Below, in pieces: positions 35,352 to 46,074 of a stretch of DNA of 64,000 nt (position 1 is its first letter; each line of letters starts with the position of its first letter). Both the position numbers and the translations under genes were made by a program. This DNA is from Rhodobacteraceae bacterium Alg231-04. Lineage in GTDB: Bacteria > Pseudomonadota > Alphaproteobacteria > Rhodobacterales > Rhodobacteraceae. The notes beneath the pieces are model-generated. The model was given only the letters and a program-made list of their open reading frames with translations. It was not told the DNA's origin and did no database searches. Location of the stretch: contig FREY01000003.1 in the NCBI GenBank assembly GCA_900143635.1, forward strand, positions 542,064 to 606,063, given 5' to 3'.

Positions 35352-36356
35352 ATGCAACGCAGCGACTGCCTCACTCTTGGATTCTTGATTTTCCCTGGCT
35401 TCCCAATGGCCTGCCTGACCTCGGCTATCGAGCCTTTGCGTGCGGCAAATGAAATCGCCGGACAGGAATGCTTTCGCTGGCAGGTGATCAGCGAAGATGG
35501 CAGGCCCGTCACCTCTTCGGCCGGAGTGGTATTCCAGCCGGACTGCAAGCTGGCCGAGGCCGAAGAGCCGGATATCCTGCTGTTGTCCTCTTCGCCGCAA
35601 GGGGTCTTTCTGGATGAGCGCACGGGCAATGGGCGGCTGCGCCATCTAGCCCGACACGGGGTCACGCTGGGCGCGGTCTCCGGCGGTGCCTTCCCTCTTG
35701 CCCGTGCGGGGCTGCTCGATGATCACCGGGTTTCGGTTCACTGGTGCTACAAAGCGGCCTTTACTGCTGAGTTCCCCGATCTTGAAACCGCAGATGAGGT
35801 CATGGTGCTGGACCGCCGCCGCTACACGATCAGCGGCGCCACCGCACTGTTCGACTTTGCGTTAAAGCTGATTGAGCAACAGCTGGGCGATGCCATAATG
35901 ACCGAGGTCGCCTGCTGGTTCCAGCACCCCGTCGTGCGCACCGAAGATGTGCGCCAAAAGGTCCCGGCCTTCAAGACCGGCGGCACAGCCGCCGACCTGC
36001 CCCGCGCCGTCGCCCGCGCCGTCGAAATATTTGCCGCCAGCCTGGACGACCCCTTGCCAATTCGCGAGGTCGCCACCCGCGCGGGCCTGTCGCCCCGCCA
36101 GCTGGAGCGCAGTTTCAAGGCGGCCACCGGCCAAAGCCCGGCCATCTACTACCGCACGCTGCGGATGAACGCCGCCCGCCAACTTGTCATCTACAGCCAT
36201 GATCCGATCTCGGAAATCGCCCACGCCGTTGGCTATGCCAGCGCCTCAACCCTGGCGCAGCATTACCGCGAAAGCTTTGGCATGACACCACTGGAAGAAC
36301 GGCGGCAGGTGAACCAGTTCCGGGTCCAGGACAACCGCCCAATACCCTCTGTCTGA
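35352..36356 (+). CDS. GlxA/GbdR-type AraC family regulator with DJ-1/PfpI domain
   Basis: A 334-residue regulator. An N-terminal class I amidotransferase-like domain (about 8-185; GFLIFPGFPMACLTSAIEPLR, AVSGGAFPLARAGLLDDH) is followed by a C-terminal AraC double helix-turn-helix (about 225-320; LPIREVATRAGLSPRQLERS and DPISEIAHAVGYASASTLAQHYRE). This is the architecture of GbdR, CdhR and SouR, which control glycine betaine, carnitine and sarcosine genes. It is convergent with soxBDAG, making it the likely activator of that operon (inference). Confidence 0.92.
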   Translation: MQRSDCLTLGFLIFPGFPMACLTSAIEPLRAANEIAGQECFRWQVISEDGRPVTSSAGVVFQPDCKLAEAEEPDILLLSSSPQGVFLDERTGNGRLRHLARHGVTLGAVSGGAFPLARAGLLDDHRVSVHWCYKAAFTAEFPDLETADEVMVLDRRRYTISGATALFDFALKLIEQQLGDAIMTEVACWFQHPVVRTEDVRQKVPAFKTGGTAADLPRAVARAVEIFAASLDDPLPIREVATRAGLSPRQLERSFKAATGQSPAIYYRTLRMNAARQLVIYSHDPISEIAHAVGYASASTLAQHYRESFGMTPLEERRQVNQFRVQDNRPIPSV

Positions 36357-36403
36357 TCCTGCTTCTGCGGCGCCAGCGGTGTACCCAGCCTGGCAACCAA
36401 ACA

Positions 36404-36443
36404 GGGCCGCCCACATTCCGGACGGCCCCGCTTCATCTTTTTT
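36404..36443 (+). terminator. Terminator after GlxA-type regulator
   Basis: A 9-bp stem (GGGCCGCCC with GGACGGCCC, one mismatch) with an ACATTCC loop is followed after about 9 nt by six T. It lies 48 bp past the regulator stop, between the two convergent transcription units. Confidence 0.65.
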
Positions 36444-36496
36444 CAAATACTCCCGCCGGAGGCTTCCTCCCTCCCACCAGGCACCGAGGCTTCGGC

Positions 36497-37063
36497 CTAT
36501 AAAACCGATCCCGCAGCCGTCATCAGCGCATGGTGCAGCGACCCGGCCGAGGACCGCGGTCCCAGTAGCGAATAATGCCGACCCGGCTCCCGGCACAAAA
36601 GGAAACAGCCCACATGCTCCAGCGCGGTCCGTTGCGCATCGCCCGCGGTGCCGCTGCGCAGGTCCAGCTGGCACAGGCGCTCCAGCACATCAAAGCAAGA
36701 GCTGCCCTCCAGATCAAACCGGCACCAACCGTCGGTCTGCTCGGTCACCGATCCGGCACCACCAACCACAGATTTCAACTCCGCAGCCAATAGGGTGTGA
36801 GAGGCGTAATCGGCATCAATCATCCACTGATCCGGCCCCATCCACCAGGCCGTGAAATCACCGCCGGCAACCCAGGTCGCAGGCTCAGGCAAAACCGCAC
36901 CCAGCAATCCTTTGGCCGCCGCCGCGCAATCCGCCTCTGACCCAAGCCGCGCCGCCAGCGAGGCCAGCGCCCGGTCTGTCACTTCACGGATGATTAGCCC
37001 GGCAAATTCATCCACCCGAGGTTCATACCCCCCAAGCGCGGTGAGTGCTTTTAATTCAGCCAC
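36497..37063 (-). CDS. soxG: Sarcosine oxidase subunit gamma
   Basis: A 188-residue gamma subunit of a heterotetrameric (alpha-beta-gamma-delta) sarcosine oxidase-type enzyme, related to the GcvT barrel. The start is taken as the GTG at 37063 because GGAAGGGG lies 8 bp upstream and the GTG overlaps the soxA stop (GTGGCTGA). A longer ATG-initiated form from 37087 would begin inside soxA. Family patterns such as GPDQWMIDADYASHTLLAAEL and LTDQSDGWCRFDL-like EQTDGWCRFDLEG are visible. It is the last gene of soxBDAG. Confidence 0.9.
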   Translation of the reverse strand: MAELKALTALGGYEPRVDEFAGLIIREVTDRALASLAARLGSEADCAAAAKGLLGAVLPEPATWVAGGDFTAWWMGPDQWMIDADYASHTLLAAELKSVVGGAGSVTEQTDGWCRFDLEGSSCFDVLERLCQLDLRSGTAGDAQRTALEHVGCFLLCREPGRHYSLLGPRSSAGSLHHALMTAAGSVL

Positions 37064-40000
37064 GGAGACGTTCCCCTTCCGGATCAATGAAATGGGCGCT
37101 GACCACCTCGACCAGCACCTCCTGCCCCTGCAACGGGTTCACCGCGCGCAGGCGCTCGCCCATGCGGGCACTGCCGTTTTTCAGAAACCCCAGCCCAATC
37201 GAAGAACCTATGTGGGGTGAATAGGCCGCTGAGGTCACATAGCCCTGATCGGTCTTGGCGTGGACCTCGCCTGTTTCGGCCATCAAGTGTGATCCGGGCA
37301 CAACCGGTTCCGTTGCCGCCACCGGCTTCAGCCCCACCAGATTCAGCGCGTCTTCCGCATTCAGCCCCTCACGGCGGCTGTTCACGGTGCCAATGCTGTC
37401 CTTCTTCTGGCTGACCATCCGGCCAAGGCCAATGTTCAGCGCTGTGGTTGTCCCGTTCAGCTCGTTGCCGGTGACATGGCCCTTCTCGATCCGCATCACG
37501 CCCAGCGCTTCGGTGCCATAGGGGGTGGCGCCGAACGCCTCGCCCGCCTCCATCAGTGCTTCCATCATCGCATTGCCATACCGGGTCGGCACTGCGATCT
37601 CATAGGCCATTTCACCACTAAAGGAGATCCGGAACAGGCGCGCCCGCACCCCGCCGCAAACGGTGATCTCAGCGCAGCCCATGAAGGGAAACGCCTCGTT
37701 CGATATGTCGTGATCCGCGTCGACGATCTTGCGCAGCAAGTCGCGCGACTTGGGACCAGCAACAGCAAACTGTGCCCAGGCTTCGGTGGTCGAGATGATC
37801 TGAACATCCAGATCCGGCCACAGGCACTGGCGGGCAAATTCCATGTTGCGGTAGACCACAACGGCGTTTGCGGTGGTGGTGGTGACCACGAAATGATCCT
37901 CGGCGAAACGCGCCGCGGTGCCGTCATCATAACAAATGCCGTCTTCGCGCAGCATCAGCCCATAGCGCACCTTACCAACCGCCAGCTTGCCAAAGGCGTT
38001 GGCATAGATCCGGTTCAGGAAGGTCGCCGCATCCGCGCCCTGCACGTCGATCTTTCCCAGCGTGGTCACATCACAGATGCCAACACTGCTGCGGGTCGCC
38101 AGCGCCTCGCGGTCCACCGACTGGCGCCAATGCGTCTCGCCCGGTTTCTCGTACCACTGCGCGCGCAGCCACTGGCCAACCTCGACAAAGGTCGCGCCAT
38201 TCTCAGCCGCCCACTTATGCGAGGGCGTCAGGCGTGTCGGGCGGAATTCCTTACCACGCGAGCGGCCACCAAAAGTGCCCATGGCCACAGGTGTGTAAGG
38301 CGGGCGGAAGATGGTGGTGCCGATCTGCGGGATCTCCTTGCCCGCCAGCTCCGCCATTACCGCCAAGCCACCCATATTCGAGGTCTTGCCCTGATCGGTT
38401 GCCATCCCCAGCGTCGTATAGCGCTTCAGATGCTCGACCGAGCGGAAGTTTTCCTGATGCGCCAGTTTCACGTCCTTAACGGTCACATCGTTCTGCTGAT
38501 CGATCCAGGCGCGGCCCTTGCCTTCCTTCACGAACCAGAAGGGCGTGACATTCACCGGCGCATCCTCAGCCTCCGGCAGATCAGCCGGAGCCACATCAAA
38601 GCCCAGCGCCGCCAGAGAAGCCACCGCACTGTCAGCGCCGGTGCGCAAAGCAGCCGAAGTGGAGAACGCCCCATTTGCCGCACCGGCCACGGACATTCCG
38701 ACAGGAATGTCCCCCGCAGGCACAAAGGCGGCGATGTCTTCGCGCCATTCCGGTTTGCCACGCTGGTGGCAAGTTAGGTGCACGTTTGGATTCCAACCAC
38801 CAGAGACTCCCAGCGCGCCAACCGGAATATCGCGGGTCACGCCTGACGCGGTGCGGATGCGGATCCACTCCAACCCCAGCTTGCCCTTGGTGTCCACCAC
38901 CTGTGCACCGGCAAACAGTTCCGTGCCCTCAACGGTCGGCGCATCAGCACGGGTATCGACGACAGCTGCCACCTCAACCCCCTTGGCGATCAGATCGGTC
39001 GCGGTGCGGTGGCCGTCATCATTGTTGGTAAAGATCGCAACCCGCTGATCCGGCGTCACCGCCCAACGGTTGGCATAGGCACGCATGGCACCGGCCAGCA
39101 TGATGCCCGGACGGTCGTTGTTCTCAAACGCAATCGGACGTTCGGTGGACCCGGCGCAGAGCAGCGCGCGTTTGGAATAGATCCGCCACAGAATTTGACG
39201 CGGCTTACCGGGCTCTGGCGCCAGCACGTGATCGGCCAGACGCTCCACCGCGCCATAAACGCCGTGATCATATGACCCGATCACCGTACAACGCGGCAGG
39301 ATGCGCACATTGTCCATCGCCGCCAACTCAGCCTGGGTCTGCCCGACCCAGTCCATGCCGGACATATCGCCCAGACCAAAGCTTTCGGCGTTCAGGCGTC
39401 CGCCCAACAGGAAATCTTCCTCGGTCAGGATAACGCGCGCACCGGACCGGCCCGCCGTCAGTGCCGCCGCCAGACCGGCAGGACCGGCCCCGATGATCAG
39501 CAGGTCACAATGCAGGAAGCCCTTGTCATAGACATCCGGATCTTCCTCACCGCTGGCGCTACCCAGACCAGCAGCCCGACGGATGATCGGCTCGTACAGC
39601 TTTTCCCAGAAGGTCTTTGGCCACATGAAAGTCTTGTAATAGAAGCCAGCGGTCAGGAAATTCGACAGCTTGTCGTTGATCGACAGCATGTCGTGCTCCA
39701 GAGAGGGCCAGCGGTTCTGCGACTTGGCCTCCAGCCCATCATACAGCTCGGCTACGGTTGCGCGTGTGTTCGGCTCTTGCCGCGCGCCGCTGCGTAATTC
39801 GACCAGCGCGTTGGGTTCCTCTGATCCCGCCGTCAGCACGCCGCGCGGGCGGTGATACTTGAACGACCGGCCCATCAGCTTCACGCCATTGGCCATCAGC
39901 GCCGAGGCCAGAGTGTCGCCCTCAAAGCCCTGAAACGTCTTGCCGTCGAAGGTAAAGCTCAGCGGTTTTGCACGTTCCACCAGACCGCCGGTCAGACGAT

Positions 40001-40079
40001 GAGACTGACCCTTGGCTGTGCCTTTAGCCGCCCTGTCCGATGTGAAGGCCACTCCACTGTTCACTGTCATATCGCTCAT
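37056..40079 (-). CDS. soxA: Sarcosine oxidase subunit alpha
   Basis: A 1007-residue alpha subunit with the usual order of domains. A 2Fe-2S-ferredoxin-like N-terminal part (about 35-125, without iron-ligand cysteines) is followed by the NAD-binding Rossmann domain (CDLLIIGAGPAGLAAALTAG, about 190-209). A pyridine nucleotide-disulphide oxidoreductase region comes next, then a C-terminal GcvT folate domain from about 610 (TLGKIDVQGADAATFLNRIYAN). In the complex, electrons and formaldehyde from the beta subunit are passed to tetrahydrofolate here. It overlaps soxD by 4 bp and soxG by 8 bp, so the operon is fully coupled. Confidence 0.95.
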   Translation of the reverse strand: MSDMTVNSGVAFTSDRAAKGTAKGQSHRLTGGLVERAKPLSFTFDGKTFQGFEGDTLASALMANGVKLMGRSFKYHRPRGVLTAGSEEPNALVELRSGARQEPNTRATVAELYDGLEAKSQNRWPSLEHDMLSINDKLSNFLTAGFYYKTFMWPKTFWEKLYEPIIRRAAGLGSASGEEDPDVYDKGFLHCDLLIIGAGPAGLAAALTAGRSGARVILTEEDFLLGGRLNAESFGLGDMSGMDWVGQTQAELAAMDNVRILPRCTVIGSYDHGVYGAVERLADHVLAPEPGKPRQILWRIYSKRALLCAGSTERPIAFENNDRPGIMLAGAMRAYANRWAVTPDQRVAIFTNNDDGHRTATDLIAKGVEVAAVVDTRADAPTVEGTELFAGAQVVDTKGKLGLEWIRIRTASGVTRDIPVGALGVSGGWNPNVHLTCHQRGKPEWREDIAAFVPAGDIPVGMSVAGAANGAFSTSAALRTGADSAVASLAALGFDVAPADLPEAEDAPVNVTPFWFVKEGKGRAWIDQQNDVTVKDVKLAHQENFRSVEHLKRYTTLGMATDQGKTSNMGGLAVMAELAGKEIPQIGTTIFRPPYTPVAMGTFGGRSRGKEFRPTRLTPSHKWAAENGATFVEVGQWLRAQWYEKPGETHWRQSVDREALATRSSVGICDVTTLGKIDVQGADAATFLNRIYANAFGKLAVGKVRYGLMLREDGICYDDGTAARFAEDHFVVTTTTANAVVVYRNMEFARQCLWPDLDVQIISTTEAWAQFAVAGPKSRDLLRKIVDADHDISNEAFPFMGCAEITVCGGVRARLFRISFSGEMAYEIAVPTRYGNAMMEALMEAGEAFGATPYGTEALGVMRIEKGHVTGNELNGTTTALNIGLGRMVSQKKDSIGTVNSRREGLNAEDALNLVGLKPVAATEPVVPGSHLMAETGEVHAKTDQGYVTSAAYSPHIGSSIGLGFLKNGSARMGERLRAVNPLQGQEVLVEVVSAHFIDPEGERLRG

Positions 40080-40363
40080 TTGCTGCGCCCCCGTGCACGG
40101 GCCGCATCACGGGCCAGCTGCACATCTGTAATCTCATGGGTGAGCGTATTGCGGGTCACCACCAACCAGGAGCGGTCGCCCTGTTCGTGGTACCACAGCT
40201 CTTGGTGTTCGCCTGCCGGGTTGTCGCGCAGGTAGACGTAATCGTGGAACGTCTCGTCCGCGTTTTCGGCCTGCGGATCGGGACGTTCGATCAGGCTGGC
40301 ATCGCCCAGATATGTGAATTCCTGCGCGTCCCGTGGGCCGAGGATCGGATGGTTGATGATCAT
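40076..40363 (-). CDS. soxD: Sarcosine oxidase subunit delta, cysteine-free variant
   Basis: A 95-residue delta subunit beginning MIINHPILGPRDAQEFTYLG. The general pattern (GPR.AQEFTY, YLRDNPAGEHQELWYHE, NTLTHEI) matches SoxD. Canonical SoxD binds zinc through a CPxCG pair, a histidine and a later cysteine. Here the pair reads HPILG, His59 is kept, the later cysteine is Asp63, and the protein contains no cysteine at all. It lies between soxB and soxA in the standard order. The zinc site is therefore lost or replaced, and the complex may belong to a divergent sox-like subfamily. Confidence 0.9.
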   Translation of the reverse strand: MIINHPILGPRDAQEFTYLGDASLIERPDPQAENADETFHDYVYLRDNPAGEHQELWYHEQGDRSWLVVTRNTLTHEITDVQLARDAARARGRSK

Positions 40364-40376
40364 GTCCCTGGCTCCT

Positions 40377-41627
40377 TCAGTGCAGGTTCGGCTGTGGGCC
40401 GACGCCCTTTTCATCAATGGCATAACCGCGCTTGAACCGGTCCAGCCGATACTCGGTCGCCACCTCATGTGAATTTCCCGTCGCCAACAGATGCGCATAG
40501 CACCAGCCCGACGCAGGCGTCGCTTTGAAACCGCCGTAGCACCAGCCACCGTTGAAATAGAGCCCGTCGATATGGGTTTTGTCTATAAAGGGCGAACCGT
40601 CCATCGACATGTCCATCACCCCGCCCCAGCCGCGCAACAGCCGCACCCGGCCCAAGCTGGGGATCAGCGCCATGCCGCTTTCGATCACATCCTCGACCAC
40701 CGGCAGATTGCCGCGCTGCGCGTAGGTGTTGTACATGTCCAGATCGCCGCCAAAAACCAGACCGCCCTTGTCCGACTGGCTGACATAGAAGTGCCCCGCC
40801 CCAAAGGTGATCACCCCGTCTATGAGCGGCTTCAGCCCTTCAGAGACAAAGGCCTGCAGCACATGGCTTTCGATCGGCAGGCGCATGCCCGCCTTCTCCA
40901 TCACCCGGGACGAAGACCCAGCCACGCAGGATGCGACCTTATTGGCGCCGATGAAGCCTTTTGTAGTCTCCACCCCCAGACATTTGCCATCCTCGATCTT
41001 GAACCCGGTCACTTCGCAGTTCTGGATGATGTCGACGCCGCGCATATCCGCACCGCGCGCGTAGCCCCAGGCCACCGCATCATGGCGCACGGTGCCGCCG
41101 CGCCGGTGGAGCAAGCCGCCCTTGATCGGGAAACGGGCGTTCTCAAAATCCATGAAGGGGTACATTGCCCGCACACCGTCCTGATCCAGCAGCTCGGCGT
41201 CTGATCCGTTCAGGATCATCGCATTGCCCCTGCGCCGCGCCGCATCGCGCTGCGCGTCGGTGTGGAACAGGTTAAGGATACCGCGCTGGCTGACCATGGC
41301 GTTGTAGTTGAAATCCTGTTCAAGGTTTTCCCACAGCTTCAGGCTCAGCTCATAAAACGGCTCGTTGCCGTCCAGCAGATAATTGGAACGGATGATGGTG
41401 GTGTTGCGCCCCACGTTTCCGCCGCCGATATAGCCTTTTTCCAGCACCGCCACATTGGTCACACCATGCACCTTGGCCAGATAATAGGCCGTCGCCAGCC
41501 CATGCCCGCCGCCGCCAATGATGATGACGTCATAGTGTTTCTTGGCTTCAGGGTTGCGCCACTGCGGCGTCCATCCCTTGTGGCCCGTCAGGGCCTCTTT
41601 GATCACTCTCAGACCGGAATACCGCAT
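40377..41627 (-). CDS. soxB: Sarcosine oxidase subunit beta
   Basis: A 416-residue FAD/FMN-binding catalytic subunit, the first gene of soxBDAG. It has VIIIGGGGHGLATAYYLAK (about 34-52) for FAD. RGGTVRHDAVAWGYAR (176-191) contains the conserved His that in heterotetrameric sarcosine oxidases is a candidate for covalent FMN attachment. GWGGVMDMSMDGSPFI and GGWCYGGFKATPASGWC near the C-terminus are typical. The ATG at 41627 follows GAGGACACC. The reaction is oxidative demethylation of sarcosine to glycine, or of a related N-methyl amino acid. Confidence 0.95.
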   Translation of the reverse strand: MRYSGLRVIKEALTGHKGWTPQWRNPEAKKHYDVIIIGGGGHGLATAYYLAKVHGVTNVAVLEKGYIGGGNVGRNTTIIRSNYLLDGNEPFYELSLKLWENLEQDFNYNAMVSQRGILNLFHTDAQRDAARRRGNAMILNGSDAELLDQDGVRAMYPFMDFENARFPIKGGLLHRRGGTVRHDAVAWGYARGADMRGVDIIQNCEVTGFKIEDGKCLGVETTKGFIGANKVASCVAGSSSRVMEKAGMRLPIESHVLQAFVSEGLKPLIDGVITFGAGHFYVSQSDKGGLVFGGDLDMYNTYAQRGNLPVVEDVIESGMALIPSLGRVRLLRGWGGVMDMSMDGSPFIDKTHIDGLYFNGGWCYGGFKATPASGWCYAHLLATGNSHEVATEYRLDRFKRGYAIDEKGVGPQPNLH

Positions 41628-41910
41628 GGTGTCCTCATGATGTTTCCACACCAAGGTTGCGCAAGGTCACCGCAATTCACAGGCGGAGAACAGACGAAGA
41701 ATGCCGCATATGCGGCGTGCGTGACGGGTTGAGAGCAAAACGGAGATGCGCTGGCCGCGAGGCTGCAAAGTCGGGTGATGGAGTCTGCGTGAAAAACCCG
41801 ATGGCCCATTGGTGACAACGATTGAGCCACGACAGCCTTTAGAATAGCACCATCACAAGAGAATTCGCAGGAGCACTTGCAAGCATTATTGCACAACCTA
41901 AGGTCCGCAT

Positions 41911-42510
41911 ATGAATGACCACAAAGCTAAACGTATCGTTTTCGTGAGGTTGTCAGTTTTGGCTGCCTTCATCGCAATAATCTGGGCCACTCAAGTGCTT
42001 AACTGGGCGATGGGATATCGGTTGAACACCGCGTTTGGCCTGATCCCAAGACAAACTACCGGACTTGATGGTATTGTGGCTATGCCGATATTGCATGGTA
42101 GTTTTAGCCACCTCATTTCGAACACGCCTCCGCTTATGTTACTGGGCACTCTCCTGACTTTAACAGCCACCCGCGCGCTGTTGGCCATAAACGGGATAAT
42201 CGTCGTTTTGGGCGGCGGGTTGGTCTGGCTCTTGGGTAGCCCCGCAATACACATCGGTGCGTCTGGTCTCGTGTTCGGATGGTTCGGCTTTCTCGTTGTA
42301 CGCGGCGCGGTAGATCGATCGTTTCTAACGCTTGGGGTCTCAGTGTTGGTTGGCGTGCTGTACGGCTCCATTGTCTGGGGAGTGCTGCCCGGCCAACCCG
42401 GCATTTCTTGGGAAAGCCACCTTTTTGGAGCAATAGCAGGTGCCGCAGCCGCTGTATTTGTACGCTCTCACGTCCACGCCCCCAGGATGGTCAACGTCGA
42501 GCGAAGATGA
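41911..42510 (+). CDS. Rhomboid family intramembrane serine protease
   Basis: A 199-residue membrane protein with about six hydrophobic segments. Catalytic Ser118 lies in GASG (116-119) and His170 in SWESHLFGAIAG. The oxyanion-side residues LHGSFSHLISN (61-71) are in the second helix region. The pattern is complete, so an active protease is expected. It stands alone between the divergent soxB promoter and hpaR and shows no functional link to either. The substrate is unknown. Confidence 0.9.
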   Translation: MNDHKAKRIVFVRLSVLAAFIAIIWATQVLNWAMGYRLNTAFGLIPRQTTGLDGIVAMPILHGSFSHLISNTPPLMLLGTLLTLTATRALLAINGIIVVLGGGLVWLLGSPAIHIGASGLVFGWFGFLVVRGAVDRSFLTLGVSVLVGVLYGSIVWGVLPGQPGISWESHLFGAIAGAAAAVFVRSHVHAPRMVNVERR

Positions 42511-42695
42511 AAATTCGAACGTGTCCCGAGACGGCCGTCAGCAACCAAATGCACCTATAGCATCCAGAGGGCACAGGAAAAGCTGTTCAAGGTTCAAACA
42601 GACTTTGGGTATCGGTTCAGCCCACGCAGCCAGCCACTGCGAACATAAATCTCTTACAGAACAGGCGTTGCGACATCGAAGTGGCCTTTAACCGC

Positions 42696-43130
42696 TCAGC
42701 CGTCGATCGCATCCAACTCGTTCAACAGATCCAGCAGCGCCTCGTAACGTTCTGACCCCATCTGACGACGCACATCCTCCAGCAAGGCGATGCTTGTCGG
42801 CAGGTTTGCTTCGATCAGCGCACGGCCCGCATCGGTGATCTTCACCACCTGTTTGCGCCGGTCCTTCTCATCACGTGCCCGCACGATCAGCTGCTTTTCT
42901 TCCAGCTTTTGCAATATGCGCGTCAGACTGGGCAGCAGCAGGCAGGCCTCTTCGGCAATCTTGGTCGGCTCGGCTGCGTGGCGCTCCTGAAGGACCCGCA
43001 TGACCCGCCACTGCTGTTCGGTGATATCCACATCATGCAGCATGTTTCGAATCGGGCCCATCACCTTTTCGCGGGCGCGCAAAAGGGCGATTGGCAGGGA
43101 ACGGTTGGTTGTCGGAATGGCTCTGGTCAT
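42696..43130 (-). CDS. hpaR: Homoprotocatechuate degradation regulator HpaR (MarR family)
   Basis: A 144-residue MarR-family winged-helix repressor. The N-terminus RSLPIALLRAREKVMGPIRNML and ITEQQWRVMRVLQE are typical of HpaR. The wing region is KQLIVRARDEKDRRKQVVKIT. In other bacteria it represses hpa genes and is released by hydroxyphenylacetates. It is divergent from hpaF with 125 bp between them, and a 20-bp near-palindrome lies close to the hpaF side. Confidence 0.92.
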   Translation of the reverse strand: MTRAIPTTNRSLPIALLRAREKVMGPIRNMLHDVDITEQQWRVMRVLQERHAAEPTKIAEEACLLLPSLTRILQKLEEKQLIVRARDEKDRRKQVVKITDAGRALIEANLPTSIALLEDVRRQMGSERYEALLDLLNELDAIDG

Positions 43131-43220
43131 GGGTATTTATCACCGCAACCATCCTTAAAGGCAATCAGCGCCGCATTTTTTCACAGGCCACTACGGCAAA
43201 CTTGACGCAGTCTTTTCTAT

Positions 43221-43240
43221 TTGCTAAACATGTTAAGTAA
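43221..43240. promoter_or_regulatory. Putative HpaR operator overlapping the hpaF promoter
   Basis: TTGCTAAACATGTTAAGTAA is a 20-bp near-palindrome with a perfect AACATGTT core and two unpaired positions. It lies 16-35 bp before the hpaF start. A TTGACG at 43202-43207 could be the -35 with a -10 inside the palindrome, which suits repression by MarR-type HpaR. Confidence 0.65.
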
Positions 43241-43255
43241 TAGGGGAGGGAAGAC

Positions 43256-43641
43256 ATGCCGCATATCTCACTTGAGTACTCCGCCAATATGGAGGACCGC
43301 ACGGACGTCGCCGCGCTTTGCGATCATTTGCGCCGCGCAGGCATTGAGACCGGCACCTTCCCGATGCCCGGCATCCGGGTGCGAGCCTTTCGCGCTGACC
43401 ATGTCTCCATCGCAGACGGTCAGGACAAGCATGGCTTCATCGACATTTCGATCCGCCTGCGGGCCGGCCGTCCCGACGAAGTGAAAAAGGCCACGACACA
43501 GGCCATTTTCGTGGCTGCACAAAGCTTTCTGGAACCGGCCATGGCCATCCATTCCATCGCGCTCTCGGTTGAGATGCGCGACATCGACCCCGATCTTTCG
43601 CCCAAATGCGGCACCATCCGTGACCACCTGGAGGATAAATA

Positions 43642-43642
<1 letters not shown>
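43256..43642 (+). CDS. hpaF: 5-carboxymethyl-2-hydroxymuconate delta-isomerase
   Basis: A 128-residue tautomerase-family isomerase of the homoprotocatechuate meta-cleavage path. It starts MPHISLEYSANMEDRTDV; Pro2 would be the catalytic base after removal of Met. Length and the VRAFRADHVSIADG stretch match HpaF/HpcD. GGGGAGGG lies upstream. The stop overlaps the hpaE start (TAATG). Confidence 0.94.
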
Positions 43643-45150
<1,508 letters not shown>

Positions 45151-45200
45151 CACAGACCGGAATAACGCGCAAGATTTCAACTCTTTGAGGAGATAGAGAT

Positions 45201-46052
45201 ATGGGAGAGATTGTTCTCGCCGCCAAAGTGACCCATGTTCCGACCATGCTGATGTCGGAGCAGGAAGGCCCTATTAAGGGCAAGCGTCAGGCCGCCATCG
45301 ATGGCCACTATGAGATTGCCCGCCGCGCCAAGGAACTGGGTGCCGATACCGTCGTCATCTGCGACACGCACTGGATGATCAACGCCGGCTTCCACATCAA
45401 TGCGAATTCGCATTTCGAGGGCATGTTCACCTCCTCCGAGTTCCCGCAGTTCATCCAGGACATGCCCTATGAATACGAAGGCAACCCGGATCTGGGCGAT
45501 GCGATTGCCAAAATCGCTTCCGACAAGGGCGCCTATACGCTGTCGCATCATCTGGACAGTCTTGAGCTGGAATACGGCTCGCTGGTGCCAATGCGCTTCA
45601 TGAGCCGCAAGCACAAGATGAAGGTGGTCTCTATCGCCGCCTGGTGCTCGACCCATGACCACGATGAAAGCCGCCTGATGGGCGAGGCAATCCGCGAAGC
45701 GGTTGAAGCCTCGGACAGCAAGGTTGCACTGATCGCTTCTGGTTCGCTGTCGCACAAGATGTTCTCGAACAAGGACTACGCGCCCAAGAACGGCACCTTC
45801 AACATCGCGTCGGAATTCAACCGTCAGATGGACCTGCGGGTGCTGGACATGTGGAAGAACGGCGAACATGCCACCTTCCTCGAAATGCTGCCGGAATATT
45901 CCGACCAGTGCTGTGGCGAAGGCGCGATGCATGACACCGCCATGCTCTATGGTGCGCTTGGCTGGGACAAATACGAAGGCAAATGTGAAGTGCTGACGGA
46001 ATACTTCCCCTCCTCCGGCACCGGCCAGACAAATGTGGTTTTCCCGGTCTAA
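45201..46052 (+). CDS. hpaD: 3,4-dihydroxyphenylacetate 2,3-dioxygenase (LigB-type)
   Basis: A 283-residue type II (LigB-like) extradiol dioxygenase, as in E. coli HpaD. Iron-ligand candidates are His12 (KVTHVPTM), His57 (CDTHWMIN) and a later Glu. It opens the homoprotocatechuate ring next to the hydroxyls. TTTGAGGAG is a good ribosome site. Two overlapping hairpins lie directly downstream, before the amino acid decarboxylase gene. Confidence 0.94.
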   Translation: MGEIVLAAKVTHVPTMLMSEQEGPIKGKRQAAIDGHYEIARRAKELGADTVVICDTHWMINAGFHINANSHFEGMFTSSEFPQFIQDMPYEYEGNPDLGDAIAKIASDKGAYTLSHHLDSLELEYGSLVPMRFMSRKHKMKVVSIAAWCSTHDHDESRLMGEAIREAVEASDSKVALIASGSLSHKMFSNKDYAPKNGTFNIASEFNRQMDLRVLDMWKNGEHATFLEMLPEYSDQCCGEGAMHDTAMLYGALGWDKYEGKCEVLTEYFPSSGTGQTNVVFPV

Positions 46053-46074
46053 GCCGGCTGAGCGCAAAACAAGA

